A stretch of 54,816 nt of DNA from an uncultured Gemmiger sp. (GTDB lineage: Bacteria > Bacillota > Clostridia > Oscillospirales > Ruminococcaceae). Below, one piece after another: positions 26,413-34,281 of this stretch (the stretch's first letter is position 1; each line of letters begins with the position of its first letter). The stretch is taken from NCBI GenBank assembly GCA_944382785.1, contig CALWNO010000013.1:1-54816 (forward strand), written 5' to 3'. Under the pieces are notes generated by a model, which saw only the letters and a program-made list of their open reading frames with translations, had not been told where the DNA came from and searched no databases. The position numbers were made by a program, and so were the translations under genes.

Positions 26413-27189
26413 TTATTCTTCCTCCTTCCGGGGCAGATCGCAGTAATACCGCCAGCCCCGGGCGGTCTGGATGCGGCCCTGCCGGATACCGAACACCGGT
26501 TCCAGCACGCCGCTTTCGTAGATTTCTTCGGGGGTACCGCTCTGCACCAACCGCCCGTCCTGCAGGACGGCCAGCCGATGAGCGCCGCCCATGGCCAGGG
26601 TCAGGTCATGCAGGACCAGCACCACCGCCCGCCCCCCGGCCGCCAGGCGGCGTGCCATATCCATGACCCCCAGCTGGTGGGCGATGTCCAGGAAGGTGGT
26701 GGGCTCATCCATGAGCACGGTGGGAGTCTGCTGGGCAATGGCCATAGCCAGATAGACCTTCTGCCGCTGGCCGCCGCTGAGCTCGTTCATGGGGCGGTCG
26801 GCCAGGTCGGCGGCGTCAGCCTCCTCCAGCGCCTGCCGCACAATGACCTTGTCCTCCGGCCGGTAATGCCGGGGGTAGGACAGGTGGGGGAACCGCCCGT
26901 GAAGCACCATCCGCTTGGCGGTGATGTTGGGGGTGGTGCGGCTCTGGGACAAAAAGGCCGCCTGCCGGGCCACCTGCCGGGGGGAAAGCTGGGTCAGGGG
27001 CACACCATCGTACAGCACCTGCCCGCCGGTACAGGGCAGCAGCCCCAGGGCGGTGCGCAGCAAGGTGCTTTTGCCGCTGCCGTTGGGCCCGATGAGGGCC
27101 AGAACCTCCCCGGGGCGGAAGGCCAGGTCCACCCCCCGCAGCACCGGGCGATTGTGGTACCCGGCCTGTACCTGTTGCAGTTCAATCAT
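26413..27189 (-). CDS. Iron/tetrapyrrole-type ABC importer, ATPase (FecE/BtuD family)
   Basis: 258 residues: Walker A GPNGSGKST, Q-loop AFLSQ, signature LSGGQRQKVYLAMA, Walker B VLMDEPTTFLDI, switch His VLHDLTLAM. The FLDIAHQ stretch is usual for siderophore, heme and cobalamin importers. It overlaps the permease gene by 8 bp and touches cysG. Energises import by the permease. Substrate (ferric chelate, heme, cobalamin or another tetrapyrrole) not fixed by sequence. Confidence 0.93.
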   Translation of the reverse strand: MIELQQVQAGYHNRPVLRGVDLAFRPGEVLALIGPNGSGKSTLLRTALGLLPCTGGQVLYDGVPLTQLSPRQVARQAAFLSQSRTTPNITAKRMVLHGRFPHLSYPRHYRPEDKVIVRQALEEADAADLADRPMNELSGGQRQKVYLAMAIAQQTPTVLMDEPTTFLDIAHQLGVMDMARRLAAGGRAVVLVLHDLTLAMGGAHRLAVLQDGRLVQSGTPEEIYESGVLEPVFGIRQGRIQTARGWRYYCDLPRKEEE

Positions 27190-28204
27190 GGGTGCGGCCT
27201 CCTCTCTGGCGGACCAGCAGCCACAAAAAGAAGGGCCCGCCCAGGATGCTCAGGATGGTGCCCACCGGCAGCTCAAAGGGAGCCGCCACCGTGCGGGCCA
27301 CCAGGTCACACAAGGTCATGAGGGCCGCGCCGCCCAAAGCGGAACAGATGAGGAGGGGGCGGCTCTCCTCCCCCACCACCGACCGCACCCCATGGGGCAC
27401 CAGCAGGCCCACAAAGCCCACCAGCCCGCAGAAGCTCACCGCCGACCCGGCCAGGGCCGCCGCCAGGGTGAGGAAGAGCAGCCGGGTGGGCCGCACCGAA
27501 AGGCCCAGGCTCTGGGCAGTCTCGGGGCCCAGAGCCAGCACGTCCAGCAGACCGGACAGGGAGAAGGCCAGCACCAGGCTGATGCCGATGAGCACCGCCG
27601 CCGGGGCCAGCTTGGCCATGGTGACCCCGGCCAGGCCGCCCATGCGGAAATCGGTGTAGCCGATGAGGGCGTCCGGGTAAAGGGTGGTCACCGCGTCGAT
27701 GAGGGCGCTGAAGATGCTGGAGATGGCCACGCCTGCCAGCACCAGGGTGATGCGGGAGGCGCCGGTGCTTTCGGCAAACAAAAGCACCAGCAGCACCCCG
27801 GCCATGGCCCCCGCAAAGGCGGCCAGGGGGCGCACGGCGGCCATGGGGGCAATGGCACAGCTTATGGTGACCGCCAGCCCGGCCCCGGCATTGACCCCGA
27901 TGATATGGGGCGCCGCCAGGGGGTTGGCCAGCACCGTCTGGATGAGTACACCGGCCACGGCCAGGGCGGCTCCGGCCAGCAGGCTGCCGCAGGTGCGGGG
28001 CAGGCGGGAGTACAGCACCACCCGGGCGGAGACTTCCGACGGGTCATTGGTAAACAGGGCCTGCAGGACCTGGGCAGGGGTGACTTCCACCGCCCCCAGG
28101 CAGAGGCTGAGCACCGCCAGGGCCAGGGTCAGCACCGCCAGAATCAGCGCGGCGGCCGCCGGGTGCTCACGCAGCCGGGTACAGGATATCCGCCAGCTGT
28201 TCAT
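27182..28204 (-). CDS. Iron/tetrapyrrole-type ABC importer, permease (FecCD/BtuC family)
   Basis: About 340 residues, ~10 membrane helices. Family motifs: SRLPRTCGSLLAGAALAVAG, GVLIQTVLANPLAAPHIIGV with GVNAGAGLAV, and the C-terminal FCGLVGFVGLLVPHGVRSVVG loop that binds the ATPase, then ELPVGTILSILGGPFFLWLL. The ATG at 28202-28204 (GGGGG upstream) is preferred; an in-frame ATG at 28225 is possible. It overlaps the binding-protein gene by 38 bp or more, a tight operon. Confidence 0.93.
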   Translation of the reverse strand: MNSWRISCTRLREHPAAAALILAVLTLALAVLSLCLGAVEVTPAQVLQALFTNDPSEVSARVVLYSRLPRTCGSLLAGAALAVAGVLIQTVLANPLAAPHIIGVNAGAGLAVTISCAIAPMAAVRPLAAFAGAMAGVLLVLLFAESTGASRITLVLAGVAISSIFSALIDAVTTLYPDALIGYTDFRMGGLAGVTMAKLAPAAVLIGISLVLAFSLSGLLDVLALGPETAQSLGLSVRPTRLLFLTLAAALAGSAVSFCGLVGFVGLLVPHGVRSVVGEESRPLLICSALGGAALMTLCDLVARTVAAPFELPVGTILSILGGPFFLWLLVRQRGGRTHD

Positions 28205-29153
28205 AGGCTTGCCCCCAACGTGCATTCGGTTTCAGGTTGTACAAGGTCTGGTCCATCACATAGCAGCGTCCCTCCTGCACCGCCCGCAGGCTGTTCCAGG
28301 CCGGGTTGCTGCGCAGGGTCTCGTCGGCCACCGCCTCGGCCACGGCGGGGTCGGCGGTCTGGTAAACCAGGAAGATATAATCCGGGTCCTCCTGCAAAAT
28401 AACCTCCATGCTCAGGTCCTCCAGCAGGGAATTTTCCCGGTCGGCAATGTTGACGCAGTCCAGAGCGGCCAGCATCTCGCCCAGAACGTTGTCCTGGCTG
28501 TTCTTGACCTTGCAGCCGGAGCTGGATACCCGGATATACAGCACCGAAGGCTGGCTGCCGTCCGCCCGGGCAATGGCCTCATCCACCTGGGCCTGCACGT
28601 CCGCACCGTTGGTCTGGTAGGCGGCGGTGTCGCCGGTGATCTGGGTGCAGCGGTCCAGCATGCTCAGGTAGCTTTCAAAGGTGCTGACCTCAAAGTAGGC
28701 GGCGGGAATGCCCATCTCCTCAAAGGTGGGCATGAAATCCAGGTCCAGCTGGGTGTTGCAGCTGGCCACGATGAAGTCCGGCTCGGTGGCGATGAGGGTT
28801 TCCAGGCTGATCTCCTTGCTGGCGCCCAGGTCGGTCACATTGTCCAGGGGCAGGTAATCAAAGTAGGTCCAGGCGTCGTGGGCGGTGGCCACCAGCCTGT
28901 CCGCCCCGCCCGCCAGGCACCACACATCCGCAAAGCTGCCGATGAGCACCGCCACCCTCTTGGGATGGTCCACGGTAACGCTGCGGCCCAGGTCGTCCAC
29001 GATGGTCACAGGGCCATCGGCGGATTCCGGGGAGGCGGTGGTCACCGCAGCGGTCTCGGCAGTGTCGGCGCTTTCAGCGGTGGTGGCGGAGGGGGCCGCC
29101 GAACAGCCGGCCAGCAGGCCCAGGGCCAGAAGGGTTGCGAGCAGTTTTTTCAT
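28167..29153 (-). CDS. Iron/tetrapyrrole-type ABC importer, substrate-binding lipoprotein
   Basis: 328 residues from ATG 29151-29153 (AAAGGA ribosome site). Lipobox LLAGC with Cys17, an Ala/Thr/Ser-rich tether, then a class III (PeriplasmicBP_2) fold: TIVDDLGRSVTVDHPKRVAVL, DLGASKEISLETLIATEPDFIV, EDPDYIFLVY and a C-terminal WGQAYEQLADIL. Captures the ligand outside the cell for the permease/ATPase. First gene of the operon SBP-permease-ATPase-cysG. A hairpin with T-run lies in the leader just upstream. Confidence 0.9.
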   Translation of the reverse strand: MKKLLATLLALGLLAGCSAAPSATTAESADTAETAAVTTASPESADGPVTIVDDLGRSVTVDHPKRVAVLIGSFADVWCLAGGADRLVATAHDAWTYFDYLPLDNVTDLGASKEISLETLIATEPDFIVASCNTQLDLDFMPTFEEMGIPAAYFEVSTFESYLSMLDRCTQITGDTAAYQTNGADVQAQVDEAIARADGSQPSVLYIRVSSSGCKVKNSQDNVLGEMLAALDCVNIADRENSLLEDLSMEVILQEDPDYIFLVYQTADPAVAEAVADETLRSNPAWNSLRAVQEGRCYVMDQTLYNLKPNARWGQAYEQLADILYPAA

Positions 29154-29203
29154 GTGTTGTTCCTTTCCCGATTGCAAAGATAAATATTTTTCCCTCTTGA
29201 CCG

Positions 29204-29224
29204 AAAAAAGCCGGGCCGCCCGGC
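29204..29224 (-). terminator. Terminator or leader attenuator before the binding-protein operon
   Basis: Minus strand GCCGGG-CGG-CCCGGC followed by TTTTTT, 50 bp before the binding-protein start. It either ends the upstream reductase transcript (stop 140 bp earlier) or attenuates a longer leader of the importer-cysG operon. No known riboswitch core (B12, FMN, SAM) was recognised in 29225-29365. Confidence 0.65.
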
Positions 29225-29337
29225 GTCGAGGGTACACCACGCCCCTGCTGCTTTGTAAACAGGCAAGCAGAGGATCGTTTTAATGCCCTTTTCCGTCTTG
29301 CGGTCCGGCAGATCCGTATTTGCTTTTTCCGGATACT

Positions 29338-29355
29338 CGGTTATATGATGCGGTT
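29338..29355 (-). promoter_or_regulatory. Shared operator-like element, copy upstream of the importer-cysG operon
   Basis: Minus strand AACCGCATCATAT (29343-29355) followed by ATAACCG. Twelve of 13 bases match the element upstream of the sulfite-reductase fusion gene at 32081-32093. It lies just after that gene's stop, about 190 bp before the binding-protein start. Confidence 0.4.
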
Positions 29356-29365
29356 TTGTCTGCGT

Positions 29366-31939
29366 TTAGCAGGTGGCACCGCCCACCACGGTCTTTTTCA
29401 GGGCTGCTTCCTTGTCCATGGGCTCGGTGAGCAGCTTCTGCTGCACATAGTCGAAGCCAAGACGGTCGATGGTATCGGCGAAGCGCTCCCCGGTGATGCC
29501 CTCATTGCGGAAGAAGAGGATGGCGCGTTCCACCACGTCCAGCACTTCCTCCTCGGAGGTGAAGATCTTGTCCAGGGCATGGCCATGGGCCACCTTCTTG
29601 CCCCAGCGGCCGCCGATGTAGATCTTGTAGCCGTCCATGAACTCCTCTGTCACGCCGAAGGGGCACTTGCCCTTGCAGCGGCCGCAGTGGTTGCAGGCGT
29701 CGGGATCAATGTGCAGCACACCGTTTTCCAGTTTGGCCACATGAATGGGGCAGTTCTTCTCCACCTGGCAGACCTTGCAGTTGCGGCACTTGGAGGGATC
29801 AATCATGGGAACCCGCTGGCCCACAATGCCCAGGTCGTTCAGGTTGGGCTTGACGCAGTTGTTGGGGCAGCCGCCCACGGCGATCTTGAACTTGTGGGGC
29901 AGGGTGACGTTGTGGTAGCCGATGTAGAAGCGCTCATGTAGCTTCTCGCTCAGGCCGAAGGAATCCAGCAGGCCGTACTGGCAGGTGGTACCTTTGCAGG
30001 AAACCACCGGGCGTACCAGAGAACCGGTGCCGCCGGTGCGCAGGCCCGCCTGCTGCAGGTATTCCATCAGGTCTTCCAGGTTGGCGTAGGGCACGGCCTG
30101 GATCTCCAGGGTCAGACGGGTGGTCATGGTGACCTCGCCGGAACCGAACTTTTCGGCGGCTTCGGTGATGGCCCGCTGTTCTGCTGCGGTGATCTTGCCG
30201 TTGCGGGTGATGACGCGGACGTTGAACACATCCGGGTACCGCTTGTCCTGCAGGCAGCCCAGGCCCTTGACCCGCTTGATCTCCTCGGGGATCAGGGTGC
30301 CCTTGGTGACGGGAACCTTCACCTTGTTGAAGGTCAGGCCGCCTTCCAGCACCTTGGTGTTGGTGTAGCCGAAGGACTTCAGGCGGTTCTGCAGGAAGTA
30401 GCCGCGCTTGCCGCGGGCGCAGACCAGCAGCAGCTTGGCGTCCTTGTCCAGGCCCTCAATGGGACCGGTGACCTGGGACAGATTGACCCAGCGGGCGCCG
30501 GGGATCTTGGCTTCGGGCTGCACGTCGATGACCTGATAGTCCGCGGCGGCGCCGGCGGCGTACTCGGCGGGGGTGAAGGTCTCAAAGGCACCGGAGAGCT
30601 TGTTCTCCAGAATGTAGCAGGCCTGCACAAAGGGATGGATGGCGGTGGAGAAGGGCGGCGCGTAGGCGAAGTCCAGGGTGTCGAAGCTTTCCAGGGTGGC
30701 ACCAAGGGAGATGCCGGTGACTGCGATGTCCACCATCTTGTCCACAGCGCCCGCACCCAGCACCTGGATGCCCAGCAGCTTGTGGGTGGCCTTGTCCGCC
30801 ACCAGCTTGGTGATGAAGCTGTCGGCGCCGGGATAGTAGTGGGCCTTGTCGTCGGTGACGCAGACCACGGTGGCGGGATCATACCCGGCCGCCTTGGCCT
30901 GGGCCTCGGTCAGGCCGGTGCGGCCAGCGTTCAGGCCGTCCAGCAGGCGGACCACGCCGGTGCCCAGGCAGCCGCCGTACAGGCTCTCATGGCCGGAGAG
31001 GTTGCGGGCCAGGCAGCGGCCGGTAATGTTGGCGGTGGAGCCCATGGCGGACCACTGGGGAGCGCCGGTCAGGGCGTTGTGGACCATGGCGCAGTCGCCC
31101 ACCGCGTAGACATCGGGCAGGTTGGTCTGCTGCTTGTTGTCCACCTTGATGGTGCCCTTGAACATATCCAGGCCGGAGTTGGCCAGGAAGGCGGTGGCCG
31201 GGCGGATGCCGATGGCCAGCACCACCATGTCGGCGGGGATGAGGCCGGCGTCGGTGGTGATGCCGGTAGCCTTCTCGGTGCCGGTGATGCCCTGCAGGGC
31301 GGTGCCGGTCAGGATGCGCATGCCCGCTTCCTGCAGCTTGCGCTTGACGTAGCCGGCCATTTCGGGGTCAAAGATGTTGGGCATGAGCTGGTTGGCCATA
31401 TCCACCACCGTGACCGAAACGCCTTTGGCCATGAGGTTTTCGGCCACTTCCAGGCCGATGAAGCCGCCGCCTACGACCACAGCCCGGCGGCAGGCGTTCT
31501 TGTCCACGTAATCCCGGGCGGCAATGGCATCGTCGGGGGTGCGCATCTTGAAAACACCGGGCAGGTCGGTACCGGGCACACCGGGCACAAAGGGCTCAGC
31601 ACCCACGGCCAGGACCAGCTTGTCGTAGCTTTCGGTATGATCAGCACCGGTATCCACGGCGCGCAGGGTCACGGTCTTGGCGGCGGCGTCCAGGGCGACG
31701 GCCTCCTGACCGGTGTAAACCTGCACCCGGGTGAGCCCGGCGTATTTCTGGGGGGTGTTGACGATCAGGTCCTCCCGGGTGGGGATGTCACCGCCCAGGT
31801 AGTAGGGCAGACCGCAGCCCGCATAGGAGATATCCTGGCCTTTGGTGTAGATGACAACCTCGGCATCCGGCTGTTCCCGCTTGAGCTTGGCAGCAGCCTT
31901 GGTGCCGGCGGCCACGCCGCCGATAACAACAACTTTCAT
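29366..31939 (-). CDS. Fusion: CoA-disulfide-reductase-like flavoprotein + rhodanese + siroheme/4Fe-4S sulfite reductase
   Basis: 857 residues, three enzymes in one chain. Residues 1-~445: pyridine nucleotide-disulfide oxidoreductase of the CoA-disulfide/NADH oxidase type, with GGVAAGTKAA FAD loop, single redox Cys42 in AGCGLPYYLGG, NAD loop VVVGGGFIGLEVAE and VYAVGDCA. About 460-545: rhodanese with active loop C507-ARGKR. About 550-857: sulfite/nitrite reductase domain with siroheme-cluster cysteines C648, C653, C691 and C695 and an inserted 2x[4Fe-4S] ferredoxin (C718/721/724/730; C749/752/755/759). Inference: NAD(P)H electrons pass from FAD through the clusters to siroheme to reduce sulfite, or a sulfane-sulfur product delivered by the rhodanese, to sulfide. 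The substrate is not proven. Confidence 0.88.
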   Translation of the reverse strand: MKVVVIGGVAAGTKAAAKLKREQPDAEVVIYTKGQDISYAGCGLPYYLGGDIPTREDLIVNTPQKYAGLTRVQVYTGQEAVALDAAAKTVTLRAVDTGADHTESYDKLVLAVGAEPFVPGVPGTDLPGVFKMRTPDDAIAARDYVDKNACRRAVVVGGGFIGLEVAENLMAKGVSVTVVDMANQLMPNIFDPEMAGYVKRKLQEAGMRILTGTALQGITGTEKATGITTDAGLIPADMVVLAIGIRPATAFLANSGLDMFKGTIKVDNKQQTNLPDVYAVGDCAMVHNALTGAPQWSAMGSTANITGRCLARNLSGHESLYGGCLGTGVVRLLDGLNAGRTGLTEAQAKAAGYDPATVVCVTDDKAHYYPGADSFITKLVADKATHKLLGIQVLGAGAVDKMVDIAVTGISLGATLESFDTLDFAYAPPFSTAIHPFVQACYILENKLSGAFETFTPAEYAAGAAADYQVIDVQPEAKIPGARWVNLSQVTGPIEGLDKDAKLLLVCARGKRGYFLQNRLKSFGYTNTKVLEGGLTFNKVKVPVTKGTLIPEEIKRVKGLGCLQDKRYPDVFNVRVITRNGKITAAEQRAITEAAEKFGSGEVTMTTRLTLEIQAVPYANLEDLMEYLQQAGLRTGGTGSLVRPVVSCKGTTCQYGLLDSFGLSEKLHERFYIGYHNVTLPHKFKIAVGGCPNNCVKPNLNDLGIVGQRVPMIDPSKCRNCKVCQVEKNCPIHVAKLENGVLHIDPDACNHCGRCKGKCPFGVTEEFMDGYKIYIGGRWGKKVAHGHALDKIFTSEEEVLDVVERAILFFRNEGITGERFADTIDRLGFDYVQQKLLTEPMDKEAALKKTVVGGATC

Positions 31940-32030
31940 ACAAACCTCCTGCCGGGGGTGGCGCAGCGCCCCCGCTGATTCCGAATCGGAGTTCCTGCCG
32001 GGCAGCCCCCCGGCATTCTATTACGCATTT

Positions 32031-32059
32031 ATCATACCGCAAATGGCAAAAAAACACAA
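32031..32059 (-). promoter_or_regulatory. Promoter for the sulfite-reductase fusion gene
   Basis: Minus strand TTGTGT (32054-32059), 17 bp, TATGAT (32031-32036), about 90 bp before the start codon. The shared element sits immediately upstream of the -35. Confidence 0.55.
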
Positions 32060-32067
32060 ATAAAATC

Positions 32068-32096
32068 CGGTTATATACAGATAAGATGCGGTTATA
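32068..32096 (-). promoter_or_regulatory. Shared operator-like element, copy upstream of the fusion gene
   Basis: Minus strand AACCGCATCTTAT (32081-32093); in addition the octamer TATAACCG occurs twice, 21 bp apart (32089-32096 and 32068-32075), i.e. two helical turns. Position from about -40 to -70 of the predicted promoter fits an activator site. Confidence 0.45.
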
Positions 32097-32212
32097 AAAA
32101 AGACAATTTGTTTTTTGTCCCATCGATACATTCCCGATACATGGCCACGGTATGCTGGGTAGCATCAAAAACATCCGGGCGCCCTGCCGGCGCAGAAAGG
32201 ACGGGATTTGCA

Positions 32213-32413
32213 ATGATGGAAAACAGAACTTTCAGGCGGCATCTGGCCAGTGTCTTATTTCTTGTGTGTTCGGTGCTTCTGCTGGTGGCCCTGCTGGGAG
32301 CACGGCCGGTGCGCCGGGTGCGGCTGCTGGACCCCACCCGGACCGCTGCGGCCGCCGGATGGTATGAGGAGACCGAGGCCGGCAGCGGGCAGTGGGTATA
32401 CCGCCAGGCATAG
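32213..32413 (+). CDS. Small membrane protein of unknown function
   Basis: 66 residues from ATG 32213 (or 32216), preceded by GAAAGGACGGG. One hydrophobic segment (about residues 11-29, SVLFLVCSVLLLVALLG) follows a short basic N-terminus, then a basic and an aromatic-containing tail ending QWVYRQA. It is divergent from the reductase fusion and convergent with a TRAP operon, with a strong hairpin right after the stop. No family recognised; coding status is supported only by ribosome site, size and terminator. Confidence 0.5.
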   Translation: MMENRTFRRHLASVLFLVCSVLLLVALLGARPVRRVRLLDPTRTAAAAGWYEETEAGSGQWVYRQA

Positions 32414-32421
32414 CCGTACAA

Positions 32422-32466
32422 AAGGAAAGAGGGGGCGCACAGGCTGAGTGCGCCCCCTCCTTCCTT
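32422..32466. terminator. Bidirectional terminator after the small membrane protein and TRAP dctM
   Basis: 12-bp perfect G+C stem (32429-32440 with 32448-32459), extendable by six more pairs beyond one mismatch to 32422/32466; weak U-tract (CTTCCTT), but correct place between two convergent genes. Confidence 0.65.
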
Positions 32467-32487
32467 ATGAGAGGTAAGCAGGAAATT

Positions 32488-33789
32488 TTACAGAAGTCCG
32501 GCCATCTGGGGCAGGCCCAGGCTGATGAAGGGTACATAGGTCACCAGCAGCAGGCCCACCAGGATGGCCGCATAGTAGGCCAGCATATAAGGCATGACCT
32601 TGGACAGGCTGGACCGGCCCACCTTGATGGCCACGAACAGGGTGTTGCCCACGGGCGGGGTGATGTTGCCGATGCACAGGTTGTACACCAGGATCAGACC
32701 GAACTGCACCGGGTCCATGCCGAAGGTCTTGACGATGGGCAGGAACAGCGGGGTAAAAATCAGGATGGCGGGGGTGACGTCCATGAAGGTACCGGCCACC
32801 AGCAGGATCACGTTCATGATGAGCAGGATCAGGATGGGGTTGGTGGTCACGCCCAGCAAAGCTTCGGAGATAGCCTGGGGGATCTGGGTGAAGGCCATGA
32901 CCCAGCCCAGAATGTTGGACACGCCGATGAGGAATACGACCATGCCGCTCATCTTGGCGCTTTCCACCACGATATTCCAGAAGGACTTGAGGGTGATGTT
33001 GCGGTAGCAGATGCCCAGGATCAGGGCGTAGACCACGGCGATGGCGGAGCCTTCGGTGGCGGTGAAGATGCCGCCCACGATGCCGCCGATGACCACCACG
33101 ATCAGGGACAGGCTGGGCAGAGCGGCCAGGGTGGCGCGGCCCAGATTTTTCCAGTCATACTTGCCTGGGGTGCCCTTGTAGCCTTTCTTTTTGGCGATGA
33201 TGATTGCCACCACCATGCAGGCAATGGCCCAGATGATACCGGGTATATACCCGGCCAGGAACAAAGCGGCCACCGAGGTGCCGCCCGCGGCCAGGGAGTA
33301 GGTAATCAGGGCGTTGGAGGGGGGAATCAGCAGACCGGAGGGGGCGGAAGCGCCGTTGGTGGCGGCGCACAGGGCCTTGTCGTAGCCCTGTTCCTCCTCC
33401 CCTTCCTCCACCATGCTGCCCACGGCAGCGGCGGCGGCGGAAGCGGAGCCTGAGATGGCACCGAACAAAGCGTTGGCGCCCACGTTGGTGACCAGCAGGG
33501 CCCCGGGCAGCTTGCCCAGCAGGGCCATGACGAAGTTCACCAGCCGTTTGGCAATGCCGCCCTGGTTCATCAGGTTACCGGCCAGGATGAAGAAAGGGAT
33601 AGCCGTGAGGCTGAATTTGCTCATGCCCACAAAGATGCGCTGGGCACCGGTGACCACCGAGATGTCCAGGGGAACGGTCTGCAGGATGGCAATGAGGGAG
33701 GAGATGCCGATGGCGTAGGAGATGGGCACGCCCACAACCAGCAGCACCGCCAGTGCCACGACGATGATGATGAGAGATTGAATGGCCAT
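32488..33789 (-). CDS. TRAP transporter large permease (DctM type)
   Basis: 433 residues, about 12 membrane helices. Family signs: VVGVPISYAIGISSL near the start, FILAGNLMNQGGIAKRLVNF, GAISGSASAAAAAVGSM (conserved GxxSGS region), the PPSNALITYSLAAGGTSVAALF stretch and C-terminal FGLILVYNLCIGNITPPVGNTLFV. Sodium-driven channel subunit of a DctPQM importer for organic acids. Three bases separate it from dctQ. Confidence 0.93.
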   Translation of the reverse strand: MAIQSLIIIVVALAVLLVVGVPISYAIGISSLIAILQTVPLDISVVTGAQRIFVGMSKFSLTAIPFFILAGNLMNQGGIAKRLVNFVMALLGKLPGALLVTNVGANALFGAISGSASAAAAAVGSMVEEGEEEQGYDKALCAATNGASAPSGLLIPPSNALITYSLAAGGTSVAALFLAGYIPGIIWAIACMVVAIIIAKKKGYKGTPGKYDWKNLGRATLAALPSLSLIVVVIGGIVGGIFTATEGSAIAVVYALILGICYRNITLKSFWNIVVESAKMSGMVVFLIGVSNILGWVMAFTQIPQAISEALLGVTTNPILILLIMNVILLVAGTFMDVTPAILIFTPLFLPIVKTFGMDPVQFGLILVYNLCIGNITPPVGNTLFVAIKVGRSSLSKVMPYMLAYYAAILVGLLLVTYVPFISLGLPQMAGLL

Positions 33790-33792
33790 GTC

Positions 33793-34281
33793 TTACGCCT
33801 CCTTTGTTTCTTGGGTCTCACCCTTGCAGATATCCACAATATTCAGGACGGTATAAATCATGTTGAGAACGCCGCACAAAGGCATGACCACATAGAACAC
33901 GCCCACGGCCACCCCCAGGGAGGAGGTCATCTGGCCCATGGCCAGCTGGGAGATCTCAATGCCGCCGTACACCAGAATGATGCCCGAGAAGGCAAAGGCG
34001 ATGAGCTCGCCGAAGATGTTCAGGGCTTTCTGCACCGGGGGACTCATGCGTTCCACCAGGATGGGGATGTTCATATGGCCCCGCTCCCCGGTGATCAGGG
34101 AAGCGCCCAGCAGACTGGCCCAGGCAAACAGGTAGGAGACCAGTTCCTCCGACCAGGAGGAGGGGTTTGCCAGTACGTACCGGGTAAAGACCTGCCAGCA
34201 GGTCAGCAGGACCATGGCGATAAAGCTGACGCCGGCCAGCACGTTCAGCGCTTTGGTCAGCACATTTCTCAAGGCTTTCAT
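33793..34281 (-). CDS. TRAP transporter small permease (DctQ type)
   Basis: 162 residues with four predicted helices; family motif AMVLLTCWQVFTRYVL-type first helix (VLLTCWQVFTRYV) and PSSWSEELVSYLFAWASLLGAS with the conserved EE near the second helix. Forms the membrane complex with DctM. Its start overlaps the dctP stop by 4 bp. Confidence 0.9.
   Translation of the reverse strand: MKALRNVLTKALNVLAGVSFIAMVLLTCWQVFTRYVLANPSSWSEELVSYLFAWASLLGASLITGERGHMNIPILVERMSPPVQKALNIFGELIAFAFSGIILVYGGIEISQLAMGQMTSSLGVAVGVFYVVMPLCGVLNMIYTVLNIVDICKGETQETKEA

Noticed and set aside
29225-29365. Cobalamin riboswitch upstream of the FecCD-type importer
   Set aside because: The B12-box GCCACTG and other conserved segments were not found on the minus strand.
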